The notes under the pieces: model-generated
Database searches by the model: none
Told to the model about the DNA's origin: nothing
What the model saw: only the letters and a program-made list of their open reading frames with translations
Shown here: in pieces, positions 1-8,872 of the stretch
Numbering within the stretch: position 1 is the stretch's first letter
Layout: the number at the start of each line of letters is the position of its first letter
Made by a program: the position numbers and the translations under genes
DNA from: Prosopocoilus inquinatus
Taxonomy: Eukaryota; Arthropoda; Insecta; Coleoptera; Lucanidae
DNA: 64,000 bases
Assembly: GCA_036172665.1 (NCBI GenBank)
Contig: CM069873.1
Span: 45,044,001-45,108,000, forward strand
Direction of reading: 5' to 3'

Positions 1-517
1 TTAAAATTATAAGGATGAAAAAAAATTAAACATTATACTTAATATAATTAATATTATATATAAATTAATAATAATTTGAATCGATTATCACGACGGTGAA
101 GTGGCGACATTACCTCACGACACACCCAGTATAATTCACCATAATATAATTCATTCAAAGTTGACCACAATTGTTAACAGCTATACTCTAATTTTTATTG
201 ATAGGCAAAAATTTACAGATTGTTCTAAAGTGTTACACAACTTGCAGACGACAAAAGATTTCAAAGTAGCCCCGAATCGTTACCAACTAGTTGCCGTTTT
301 AATAAAATAAAGAAGAGAACACAAATAACTGACTAATAAAAGAGCCACATTCATTTACAACTGCGCGTTTTCCGCCTGTCAGGAGAAAATAGACCATAGG
401 CATATCTCTTAACTGAAAATTATTCCTAATCATTAATTTCGAGAATGTTTTGTTTTCAAAACAAACTGTATAAACAGGAATTCGGAAAATTTAATGTCGG
501 ACAAACTGAAAACATAC
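1..517. other. AT-rich flank, no gene seen
   Basis: This stretch lies 3' of the last exon of the minus-strand DUF4806 gene. I see no coding exon, RNA gene or clear repeat in it. It may hold the outer end of the CACTA-like element, but I could not find a terminal inverted repeat, which may lie outside the window. Confidence 0.5.
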
Positions 518-681
518 TCACTTATTATTACTCCGCGTAGGTGCATGTCGTAACCAATTTTTAATGCTGATAACAACTTCTTGTTCAGTACAACCTTCTT
601 TTCTCTGTATTATGCCTAAAATATAAATTATAATAATTTAAAAGATACATAGTTGCCTATCGGTAACGACAAATAACTTAC

Positions 682-838
682 TCAGAACAACTGCAGCACA
701 AGTAAGTTTTGAAAAAATTTTCTTTTTTGCTCCTAACCAGCTGAATTTGGCAGCAAGTTGATCGGTGAATAACCTTAGCAATAATAACTTTGTTCTATTG
801 TCTACTCCATGGCCACCTATTTTTTCTAATTTGTTGAT
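682..838 (-). CDS. DUF4806 gene exon 4 (domain core)
   Basis: This 157-nt exon starts in phase 0 after acceptor TATTTTCAG (847-839) and ends in phase 1 before donor GTAAGT (681-676). It encodes about 52 residues with the most recognisable DUF4806 signature: a KIGG turn, then the LFTDQLAAKFSWLG helix and a short lysine run. It joins exon 5 (615-518) in frame, giving a stop after NWLRHAPTRSNNK. Confidence 0.7.
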
Positions 839-981
839 CTGAAAATATTGTACATAATAATTGTCTTTAATTACTTTCAAAATAAGCTGAGAGCTGCAAC
901 TTTGCCTTTTTCTAAATCTGGAATCACCAAACAAAATTTCCAAATATATTTCGGCATATTTAAATAGTTCTAGTGATTATA

Positions 982-1643
982 CAGTGTGTCCATGGATTTT
1001 TTGCAATAGAAGAAAATCTTTTTTATTTTATGTTTTAGGAAAAACGTTTATTCTTTATAAAAAAATTTGCTTGCATTAAAACCTTCAAAAATTATAGAAA
1101 AATTCACACACTGCCTCGTTTATGGACTTAAATTTAGAAAACATGCTTACTTACTCTCAAAAAATTGCCTAAGTTCAAATTACATTCATAATTATCGCAT
1201 TACCCCGACTTGTCAAAGTGATTAATCAAACTTATTCCTTAAGTGCTTATTGATAATTAATACCTCTAGTTAAAGTTACGCTTACGTTGCAGCAACGGAT
1301 TTACTTAATAAAATGTGACGGAATCGGAGAAACGACTTACCAAACGACCATCTATAAATTTAAAGTAAAATATCCTGATATTCATGTTACAATTAATACG
1401 TTAAAAAATATTATCCAAAAGTTCGACGAAACTGGTTCTATAGCTAAAAGGAAGAAAATAAGCTATGGCTATGGTATCAGTTTATGAAAATCCAAAATCG
1501 TCTTTGCGTAAAAGAGCTGCAGACCTTGGTATCAGCAAAAGTTCATTTTTTTAAGAAAGAAAATACTTAAATGAATTAAAACAATGCATCAAAATCAAAA
1601 TCAGATGTCATTCTACCATTGCAGAAAATCCGTGGACACACTG
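982..1643 (+). mobile_element. Internally deleted mariner-like element
   Basis: Terminal inverted repeats of about 25 bp begin CAGTGTGTCCA at 982 and at 1643 on the other strand. Both are flanked by TA (980-981 and 1644-1645), the Tc1/mariner target duplication. Inside, 1287-1487 encodes a DUF4817-like helix-turn-helix (MQQRIYLIKCDG..., KYPDIHVTINTLKNIIQKF, ETGSI). The following frame carries the second helix (SLRKRAADLGISKSS, about 1500-1550). No catalytic DDE/D domain follows before the right end, so the element lost it by internal deletion and cannot be autonomous. It sits in intron 3 of the DUF4806 gene. Confidence 0.75.
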
Positions 1644-1740
1644 TAGAATAAACAGAGTAAAATTTGAAAATATGCTCTACTCATTATTTGTTTAAATGAA
1701 TGCTAGATTTAAAACACAAATTTACACACAAATAATATTA

Positions 1741-1741
1741 C

Positions 1742-1787
<46 letters not shown>
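1741..1787. repeat. (AT)n microsatellite at left edge of Penelope-like insertion
   Basis: A nearly pure AT dinucleotide run abuts the left end of the Penelope-like pair; a matching run is at the right end (7242-7270). The pair either inserted into an (AT)n tract or acquired the tracts at insertion. Confidence 0.85.
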
Positions 1788-1790
<3 letters not shown>

Positions 1791-1912
1791 AATCCGTAGG
1801 CTTCCGCGGGTGTTGAATGCTGTAGTATTCTTCCGGGTAGTACTCCGCGTTGAGTTCTCTAAAGAACTATTTGTCTTCTGACAACGTTTCGGCAAGGTCT
1901 CACTTGCCATCT

Positions 1913-4429
1913 TCAGGTCTTCGCTGCTGCTTGCCTGCTTCTGCTCCTCGTCGTTACTCGAGTCACAGTGGCTTCTGGTCGCGCTGGTGGTGGTTTAAGT
2001 ACCGTGTTGCGGTCACGCGTCGTTACGCTTGGTGGTTTTTCCGCTTGACTTCTTGTTGTTGGTTGATTGGGTCGTGCCTGTTGACTGCTTTCTCCTAATC
2101 CTGATGGTCCGGGGTTCGCTGGTTTCTGGCTTCGGGTTACTGGTCCTCGACGGTCGGTGGATTTTCGGATCACTGGCCTCCAGGTGGGTGGTAGTCGTAA
2201 GGCATCATCTCTGGTGTTTAAGTTCATCTGATGTTTCTCGATTTCTATCGCTTCTCGGATGATGCGTTTGGTCTTGTGTTCTACGCTGGCAATTGTTCTG
2301 GTGTTGTCGAAATCTATTTTGTGTGAAGTCGCTTTTACGTGTTGTGCCAATGATGATGTTTTCTCGTCCTTCTCGACGGCCTTTCGATGTTCTTCTCTCC
2401 TGACGCTTATTTTTCTATTTGTTTGGCCTATGTAGACCTTGTCGCAATCTTGACAGGGAATTCCGTACACGCCTTGGCTTTCCAGTTGTATTTTAGTTTT
2501 GACTGTTGGCAGGATGTTTCCAATTTTCTTGTCGGTGTTGAATGATGTCCGGATATTGTGTTTCTTGAGTATTCTGCTGATCTTCTCTGTTGTCCCTTTA
2601 ACAAATGGTAGGCATGCTGTTCCTACTATATCTTTTTCCTCTTCCTGTGTCTTGGGTTTGCGTTGGTGTTCGGCTTTCCTGATTTGTTTGTCCTGATATC
2701 CATTTTTTATTAAAGATGAGCGGATTTTCTTCATTTCTTCTACCTTGTTTTCTGAGTCAGCCAATCTTTGGGACCGGGTGACGAGGGTCCTTACCACTGA
2801 TTGCAATTGTGCTGGATGGTGATGTGATTGTGCGTTCAGGTACCGTTCCGTGTGGGTTGGTTTTCGGTATACGGAATGTCCAAGGCTTCCATCTGGTTTT
2901 TTCTTTATAAGTACATCGAGGAATGGAAGTTCGTTGTTTTCTTCGATTTCCATCGTGAACTTGATCTTCGGATGGATTTCATTCAGGTGTTGCAGAAATC
3001 TTCGTAGTTGTTCTTCTCCATGCTTCCATATTATGAAGGTGTCGTCCATATATCTGAGCCACAGGTGTGGTTTGTGACTTGCGGTATCGATGGCCCGTAC
3101 TTCGAAATCCTCCATGAATAAGTTGGCGATTACAGGAGATAATGCTGATCCCATGGGTGATCCTTCTACTTGTTTATAACGTTGGTTCTTGAAGATGAAG
3201 TAGGTGTTCTTCAAGCAGTGCTTCACCAGGTCCATGGTGTCGTCTGGGATGTGGTGTTTTAGATGAATGATATCCACTGCTTCGTCTATTGGTATGTTGG
3301 TGAATAGTGAGACCACGTCGAAACTTACTAGCAGATCTCCTGGTTCTACGGTGAAGTCCTTTATACGCTCGATGAAGTGGCCTGCGTTCTTTACGTAGGA
3401 TTCTGCTTCTTCGGCGTATGGCTGCAGTCGTTTGGCCAAGAATTTTGCTAGTGGTTGTAACGGTGATCCGATGGAACTGACGATTGGCCTCAGTGGTATC
3501 CCTTCCTTGTGGATTTTTGGTAATCCGTAGAGCTTTGGGCATCTGGATGATTTTTCCCTCGGGATCAATTGTAATTGCTGCTCTTGACTGATTGAGCTGG
3601 CTTTGATTTTAGCTTTCGTTGTCTTCTCTAAGTATGTCGTTGGATCTGTGGCGATGGTGTTGTACGCTGGGTCGTTTAGTAGGACCTCCATCTTCGTTTC
3701 GTAGTCGTTACGATCCATCACAACGGTGGCGTTTCCTTTGTCGGCTGGAAGTATGACGATTTGTTCATTTTTCTTCAGCGTGTGTAGAGCTTGTAGTTCT
3801 TCTCGAGATAGGTTCCTCTTTGGTGGTTTTGCTCGTCTTAGGATTTGGGATACATCTTGTCGTATTGTCTCCGCTGTGTCCTCCGGTAATCCGATGATGG
3901 ATGCTTCCACACTGCATATTATGTTCTCCATTGGTATGCTGGCTGGTGCTACAGCGTAGTTGAAACCCTTGGCCAGTACACTTTTGCTGGCTTCGTCGAG
4001 TGGATAGCTTGATACGTTATGAACAACTTTCTCCAATACGAGCGGTGTTACATGTTCCTTCGGCTTTTGTTCTTTTTGTAGGTGTTCGAACTTCTTCTTC
4101 TGCTTTCTTCTTGTCAGTTCGGTGTCCGTTTCTTCACGAAAAGCTGAGAGTTGGTCCAGTGTTGTCCATAACAACGGATGTAGTGTGCGACTCAGCTCCA
4201 GATGTATTGCTAGAAGCTTTACGTTAACTTCATTCAGTTCCTTCCTGGTGTCGTGGATTGCTTCTCGTAGTAATGCCATACTTGCTCTTCTCAGGATGTT
4301 CTTGGTTTGGTTGTTCTTCTTGTGGAATGTTACTTTCATACTCTTCGGCACGATGTTATTATCCCGGCAGCGTTCCAGGAAAGTCAATTTGCACAGTAGC
4401 TTACCTCTTCTTGACCGTAGTTTCTCCAT
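1913..4429 (-). CDS. Penelope-like element polyprotein: RT plus GIY-YIG endonuclease (left copy)
   Basis: The intact ORF is 838 codons from ATG 4429 (MEKLRSRRGK). The frame is open further upstream, but that is antisense of the opposite arm, so the internal ATG is preferred. The N-terminus is basic and helical. The Penelope-type reverse transcriptase follows: LYGLPKIHK, LRPIVSS, FDVVSLFTNIP, GSPMGSALSP, and catalytic YMDD. Towards the C-terminus is a GIY-YIG endonuclease (GVYGIPCQDCDKVYIGQTNR, then RREEH), which nicks target DNA for target-primed reverse transcription. A Pro/Ser/Arg-rich tail follows. The stop codon falls within a CTGAAGA hammerhead-like core. No disabling change is visible, so the protein could be functional. 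Confidence 0.92.
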   Translation of the reverse strand: MEKLRSRRGKLLCKLTFLERCRDNNIVPKSMKVTFHKKNNQTKNILRRASMALLREAIHDTRKELNEVNVKLLAIHLELSRTLHPLLWTTLDQLSAFREETDTELTRRKQKKKFEHLQKEQKPKEHVTPLVLEKVVHNVSSYPLDEASKSVLAKGFNYAVAPASIPMENIICSVEASIIGLPEDTAETIRQDVSQILRRAKPPKRNLSREELQALHTLKKNEQIVILPADKGNATVVMDRNDYETKMEVLLNDPAYNTIATDPTTYLEKTTKAKIKASSISQEQQLQLIPREKSSRCPKLYGLPKIHKEGIPLRPIVSSIGSPLQPLAKFLAKRLQPYAEEAESYVKNAGHFIERIKDFTVEPGDLLVSFDVVSLFTNIPIDEAVDIIHLKHHIPDDTMDLVKHCLKNTYFIFKNQRYKQVEGSPMGSALSPVIANLFMEDFEVRAIDTASHKPHLWLRYMDDTFIIWKHGEEQLRRFLQHLNEIHPKIKFTMEIEENNELPFLDVLIKKKPDGSLGHSVYRKPTHTERYLNAQSHHHPAQLQSVVRTLVTRSQRLADSENKVEEMKKIRSSLIKNGYQDKQIRKAEHQRKPKTQEEEKDIVGTACLPFVKGTTEKISRILKKHNIRTSFNTDKKIGNILPTVKTKIQLESQGVYGIPCQDCDKVYIGQTNRKISVRREEHRKAVEKDEKTSSLAQHVKATSHKIDFDNTRTIASVEHKTKRIIREAIEIEKHQMNLNTRDDALRLPPTWRPVIRKSTDRRGPVTRSQKPANPGPSGLGESSQQARPNQPTTRSQAEKPPSVTTRDRNTVLKPPPARPEATVTRVTTRSRSRQAAAKT

Positions 4430-4637
4430 CTTCTTCGTTCGTTGTAGTATCTCCTCCCCGTGCAGGTCGATAATGTTAATCCGTAGGCTTCCGCGGGTGT
4501 TGAATGCTGTAGTATTCTTCCGGGTAGTACTCCGCGTTGAGTTCTCTAAAGAACTATTTTCATTCAACACCCGCGGAAGCCTACGGATTAACATTATCGA
4601 CCTGCACGGGGAGGAGATACTACAACGAACGAAGAAG

Positions 4638-7154
4638 ATGGAGAAATTACGGTCAAGAAGAGGTAAGCTACTGTGCAAATTGACTTTCCTGGAACGCTGC
4701 CGGGATAATAACATCGTGCCGAAGAGTATGAAAGTAACATTCCACAAGAAGAACAACCAAACCAAGAACATCCTGAGAAGAGCAAGTATGGCATTACTAC
4801 GAGAAGCAATCCACGACACCAGGAAGGAACTGAATGAAGTTAACGTAAAGCTTCTAGCAATACATCTGGAGCTGAGTCGCACACTACATCCGTTGTTATG
4901 GACAACACTGGACCAACTCTCAGCTTTTCGTGAAGAAACGGACACCGAACTGACAAGAAGAAAGCAGAAGAAGAAGTTCGAACACCTACAAAAAGAACAA
5001 AAGCCGAAGGAACATGTAACACCGCTCGTATTGGAGAAAGTTGTTCATAACGTATCAAGCTATCCACTCGACGAAGCCAGCAAAAGTGTACTGGCCAAGG
5101 GTTTCAACTACGCTGTAGCACCAGCCAGCATACCAATGGAGAACATAATATGCAGTGTGGAAGCATCCATCATCGGATTACCGGAGGACACAGCGGAGAC
5201 AATACGACAAGATGTATCCCAAATCCTAAGACGAGCAAAACCACCAAAGAGGAACCTATCTCGAGAAGAACTACAAGCTCTACACACGCTGAAGAAAAAT
5301 GAACAAATCGTCATACTTCCAGCCGACAAAGGAAACGCCACCGTTGTGATGGATCGTAACGACTACGAAACGAAGATGGAGGTCCTACTAAACGACCCAG
5401 CGTACAACACCATCGCCACAGATCCAACGACATACTTAGAGAAGACAACGAAAGCTAAAATCAAAGCCAGCTCAATCAGTCAAGAGCAGCAATTACAATT
5501 GATCCCGAGGGAAAAATCATCCAGATGCCCAAAGCTCTACGGATTACCAAAAATCCACAAGGAAGGGATACCACTGAGGCCAATCGTCAGTTCCATCGGA
5601 TCACCGTTACAACCACTAGCAAAATTCTTGGCCAAACGACTGCAGCCATACGCCGAAGAAGCAGAATCCTACGTAAAGAACGCAGGCCACTTCATCGAGC
5701 GTATAAAGGACTTCACCGTAGAACCAGGAGATCTGCTAGTAAGTTTCGACGTGGTCTCACTATTCACCAACATACCAATAGACGAAGCAGTGGATATCAT
5801 TCATCTAAAACACCACATCCCAGACGACACCATGGACCTGGTGAAGCACTGCTTGAAGAACACCTACTTCATCTTCAAGAACCAACGTTATAAACAAGTA
5901 GAAGGATCACCCATGGGATCAGCATTATCTCCTGTAATCGCCAACTTATTCATGGAGGATTTCGAAGTACGGGCCATCGATACCGCAAGTCACAAACCAC
6001 ACCTGTGGCTCAGATATATGGACGACACCTTCATAATATGGAAGCATGGAGAAGAACAACTACGAAGATTTCTGCAACACCTGAATGAAATCCATCCGAA
6101 GATCAAGTTCACGATGGAAATCGAAGAAAACAACGAACTTCCATTCCTCGATGTACTTATAAAGAAAAAACCAGATGGAAGCCTTGGACATTCCGTATAC
6201 CGAAAACCAACCCACACGGAACGGTACCTGAACGCACAATCACATCACCATCCAGCACAATTGCAATCAGTGGTAAGGACCCTCGTCACCCGGTCCCAAA
6301 GATTGGCTGACTCAGAAAACAAGGTGGAAGAAATGAAGAAAATCCGCTCATCTTTAATAAAAAATGGATATCAGGACAAACAAATCAGGAAAGCCGAGCA
6401 CCAACGCAAACCCAAGACACAGGAAGAGGAAAAAGATATAGTAGGAACAGCATGCCTACCATTTGTTAAAGGGACAACAGAGAAGATCAGCAGAATACTC
6501 AAGAAACACAATATCCGGACATCATTCAACACCGACAAGAAAATTGGAAACATCCTGCCAACAGTCAAAACTAAAATACAACTGGAAAGCCAAGGCGTGT
6601 ACGGAATTCCCTGTCAAGATTGCGACAAGGTCTACATAGGCCAAACAAATAGAAAAATAAGCGTCAGGAGAGAAGAACATCGAAAGGCCGTCGAGAAGGA
6701 CGAGAAAACATCATCATTGGCACAACACGTAAAAGCGACTTCACACAAAATAGATTTCGACAACACCAGAACAATTGCCAGCGTAGAACACAAGACCAAA
6801 CGCATCATCCGAGAAGCGATAGAAATCGAGAAACATCAGATGAACTTAAACACCAGAGATGATGCCTTACGACTACCACCCACCTGGAGGCCAGTGATCC
6901 GAAAATCCACCGACCGTCGAGGACCAGTAACCCGAAGCCAGAAACCAGCGAACCCCGGACCATCAGGATTAGGAGAAAGCAGTCAACAGGCACGACCCAA
7001 TCAACCAACAACAAGAAGTCAAGCGGAAAAACCACCAAGCGTAACGACGCGTGACCGCAACACGGTACTTAAACCACCACCAGCGCGACCAGAAGCCACT
7101 GTGACTCGAGTAACGACGAGGAGCAGAAGCAGGCAAGCAGCAGCGAAGACCTGA
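4638..7154 (+). CDS. Penelope-like element polyprotein: RT plus GIY-YIG endonuclease (right copy)
   Basis: This is the mirror copy of the left ORF, also 838 codons from ATG 4638, with the same RT motifs (FDVVSLFTNIP, GSPMGSALSP, YMDD) and the same GIY-YIG module. I saw no residue difference in the shared part. It starts about 77 nt downstream of the inverted-repeat centre. Two intact, nearly identical copies in inverted orientation suggest one integration event, or recent conversion between the arms. Confidence 0.92.
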   Translation: MEKLRSRRGKLLCKLTFLERCRDNNIVPKSMKVTFHKKNNQTKNILRRASMALLREAIHDTRKELNEVNVKLLAIHLELSRTLHPLLWTTLDQLSAFREETDTELTRRKQKKKFEHLQKEQKPKEHVTPLVLEKVVHNVSSYPLDEASKSVLAKGFNYAVAPASIPMENIICSVEASIIGLPEDTAETIRQDVSQILRRAKPPKRNLSREELQALHTLKKNEQIVILPADKGNATVVMDRNDYETKMEVLLNDPAYNTIATDPTTYLEKTTKAKIKASSISQEQQLQLIPREKSSRCPKLYGLPKIHKEGIPLRPIVSSIGSPLQPLAKFLAKRLQPYAEEAESYVKNAGHFIERIKDFTVEPGDLLVSFDVVSLFTNIPIDEAVDIIHLKHHIPDDTMDLVKHCLKNTYFIFKNQRYKQVEGSPMGSALSPVIANLFMEDFEVRAIDTASHKPHLWLRYMDDTFIIWKHGEEQLRRFLQHLNEIHPKIKFTMEIEENNELPFLDVLIKKKPDGSLGHSVYRKPTHTERYLNAQSHHHPAQLQSVVRTLVTRSQRLADSENKVEEMKKIRSSLIKNGYQDKQIRKAEHQRKPKTQEEEKDIVGTACLPFVKGTTEKISRILKKHNIRTSFNTDKKIGNILPTVKTKIQLESQGVYGIPCQDCDKVYIGQTNRKISVRREEHRKAVEKDEKTSSLAQHVKATSHKIDFDNTRTIASVEHKTKRIIREAIEIEKHQMNLNTRDDALRLPPTWRPVIRKSTDRRGPVTRSQKPANPGPSGLGESSQQARPNQPTTRSQAEKPPSVTTRDRNTVLKPPPARPEATVTRVTTRSRSRQAAAKT

Positions 7155-7208
7155 AGATGGCAAGTGAGACCTTGCCGAAACGTTGTCAGAAGACAAATAG
7201 TTCTTTAG
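7143..7208 (+). ncRNA. Hammerhead-like motif at the 3' end of the right Penelope copy
   Basis: CTGAAGA (7151-7157) overlaps the ORF stop. It is followed by a GGCAAG/CTTGCC stem and GAAA (7177-7180), in the order of a hammerhead core. One extra U lies between the core and stem II, and stem III is imperfect, so this may be degenerate. Penelope-like elements are known to carry hammerhead motifs in their pseudo-LTRs. The mirror copy lies at about 1865-1916 on the minus strand. Confidence 0.45.
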
Positions 7209-7241
7209 AGAACTCAACGCGGAGGACTACCCGGAAGAATA

Positions 7242-7270
7242 CTACAGCATATATATATATATATATATAC
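7242..7270. repeat. (AT)n tract adjoining splice donor of DUF4806 exon 3
   Basis: This TA run lies between the right end of the Penelope-like pair and exon 3 of the DUF4806 gene. Its last bases form the minus-strand donor GTATAT directly after the exon 3 codon CTG. Confidence 0.8.
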
Positions 7271-8040
7271 CAGCTTTGTTTTGAATGCAAAGGACTTCAA
7301 CTGCTCCTCCATTTGTTCTAATTTTTCTTCTGTAGCTAGAGGAAAATCCTGCAATACATCACCCTCATCATTGACATCTTCAGCTTGTGTATCATTTTTC
7401 TTAGTTAATGCATCTACGCTTTGTGATAATTTTATTAAGTGCTTTTTAATAAAGGATAAATCTCTGTTTACTTTGTTTTGAAATTCTGAAACGTTATAAA
7501 TACTTTGTTTTCAAAAAAAATATCAATTTAATAGTATAGTTACCTTGATCTGCTATAGATTTGTCTGACAGTATCGAATCTGTCCGTGTTGTCAGTTGAG
7601 CTACTGCCACTGCCTGATTTTGAAGTAGTACATTCATCTATGTCCACTCGTGTTATTTTCTTTAGTTTTGTTGGCGGTATGACATTCTCTAAAGTACATT
7701 CTGTATCTAGCAGTGATGCTTCAATACGTCTTGTTGGTTGGGTGATATTCTCTGCAACTCTATTCAAGCAAGGAGTTGGTGGCGGCGGTAATGGTTTCAA
7801 TCGTAAATGCTCCATTTCGTCTTCACGTGTATCACTACTAAGCCGTCTCTTTTTTCTGGATTTTCTACTTTTCTTTGATGCCTCCCAATCAGTGCTCAGA
7901 TCCGTTTGCTCTTCAGCAAGCAATAACTTCTTTCTACCAACTTCATAAGAAGCTTAAAAATAATAAAATTTACTCTTTATTCTCCTACAAATGATATTCA
8001 AACTAGCCAGATAAGAAAAAATTTAAATTTTTTTGCCGCA

Positions 8041-8540
8041 AATCGTTTTTGATTGCAGTGGATCACTCGAGCAGCCTCTGTACAGCTGTTTCAGGCCTCA
8101 TTGGGGCTTCGTTAGCAGAAACGTGGCTCGAGAGTTCCACTGCAAACCAAAACGACTTGTCCCTAGTTATTCGCAAAAGCGATGTAAAAGTCATGAATAG
8201 ATTAAGTAAAGACATCTTAATTAAAATCGCATGCTGACCATCCTAATACAATGTAAGGTCAGGATACGATTTTAAGATGTCACTACTTAATCTATTCATG
8301 ACTTTTACATCGCTTTTGCGAATAACTAGGGACAAGTCGTTTTGGTTTGCAGTGAAACTCTCGAGCTACGTTTTTGCTGACGAAACCTCAATGAGGGCAA
8401 ATTTTTAAAAATTTTCATGGTGCTTTGACAGCAAGCATGGCCGCCTTGCATGGGATGACTTATTATGTAGTAATTCAATTCGTCAATCCTAATGCAATAT
8501 GCGGTCAAGATGTCGCTACTTAATCTATTAATAGCCAGAT
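8041..8540. repeat. Inverted copies of the hammerhead-bearing repeat family
   Basis: A minus-oriented copy (about 8041-8236) and a plus-oriented copy (about 8250-8400) face each other and form a palindrome; a further partial stretch runs to about 8540. Both match the family at 33722-34750: CTCGAG, the GCAGTG/CACTGC stem, the AAAACGACTTGTCC segment and the tail TTCGCAAAAGCGATGTAAA. The minus copy has a damaged core (CTAACGA in place of CTGATGA). The plus copy keeps CTGACGA at about 8370 but lacks a good GAAA partner. They lie in intron 1 of the DUF4806 gene. Confidence 0.7.
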
Positions 8541-8872
8541 AAGGTTAATTTGAAGTTTCAAAATATATAGTAATGAAAAAGTGTTAGAATTATAGAGTAA
8601 ATTAACGTCTATGTACTCACAATAAGTTCCCAAAATTTTCATTTCATACTAGGCCAATCGTCTTGAGGTTGTTCAAAATTTTTAACTGCTGCAGTATATT
8701 TCAAAGAGCTGTTAAATAAGGGCCAATAACATTGATCGGCTTTAATCCAATGTATTGGTACAAGTTGGACGCCATCATTGAATTCAACACACCATTGCTT
8801 TTGCTCCATAGCTGAATATATTAAAACATTTCAAGAAAAATTAAATCTAAAATAATCCTTAAATAATTAATA

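Larger units (their letters stand above)
1788..7241. mobile_element. Head-to-head pair of Penelope-like retroelements (palindrome)
   Basis: Two nearly identical Penelope-like copies face away from each other: the left one is on the minus strand (about 4560 to 1788), the right one on the plus strand (about 4561 to 7241). Their shared 5' sequence pairs around a 54-nt asymmetric centre (about 4507-4560), giving arms of about 2.7 kb. Each copy ends 3' in a pseudo-LTR segment that also forms the 5' end of the left copy. The left copy runs further 3' (to GGATTAACAT) than the right one (ending TACTACAGCA). Both ORFs are open and nearly identical, so the arrangement is young. Inverted and tandem partial copies are typical of Penelope-like elements. 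Confidence 0.9.
518..8811 (-). pseudogene. DUF4806-type transposon-associated gene, five exons, frame-damaged
   Basis: Five exons on the minus strand are supported by splice sites and phase: 8811-8621 (ATG at 8809), 7952-7544, 7485-7271, 838-682 and 615-518 (TGA 520-518). Exon 1 encodes an N-terminal module of the W-C-VEF-DG...VP..W...CYWP type. Exons 4 and 5 encode the C-terminal DUF4806 module, with KIGGHGVDNRTK, LAAKFSWLG and IKNWLRHA. The middle is basic and Ser/Thr-rich. Exons 3, 4 and 5 join in frame. Two faults are visible. A 5-bp duplication at 8638-8647 puts a stop into exon 1; without it exon 1 reads on as MKILGTY and joins exon 2. Exons 2 and 3 are also out of phase by one base. 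The acceptor lies 2 nt before the ATG, so the exon can also join the upstream transposase ORF in frame. The function of DUF4806 is unknown; it is common in transposon-derived insect genes. Intron 3 hosts the mariner-like and Penelope-like insertions. Confidence 0.7.

Noticed and set aside
101..310. 69-codon plus ORF
   Set aside because: No domain, no splice context, AT-rich composition like the surrounding non-coding DNA.
638..943. 101-codon minus ORF as a complete gene
   Set aside because: Only 682-838 is coding; the rest is intron read-through, shown by the splice sites at both ends.
1850..4227. Multiple plus-strand ORFs over the left Penelope copy
   Set aside because: Antisense shadows of the RT-GIY-YIG ORF; mirrored by identical shadows over the right copy.
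4430..4945. First 172 codons of the 1,010-codon minus ORF as the Penelope N-terminus
   Set aside because: They are antisense of the opposite arm and the pseudo-LTR; the shared ORF begins at the internal ATG.
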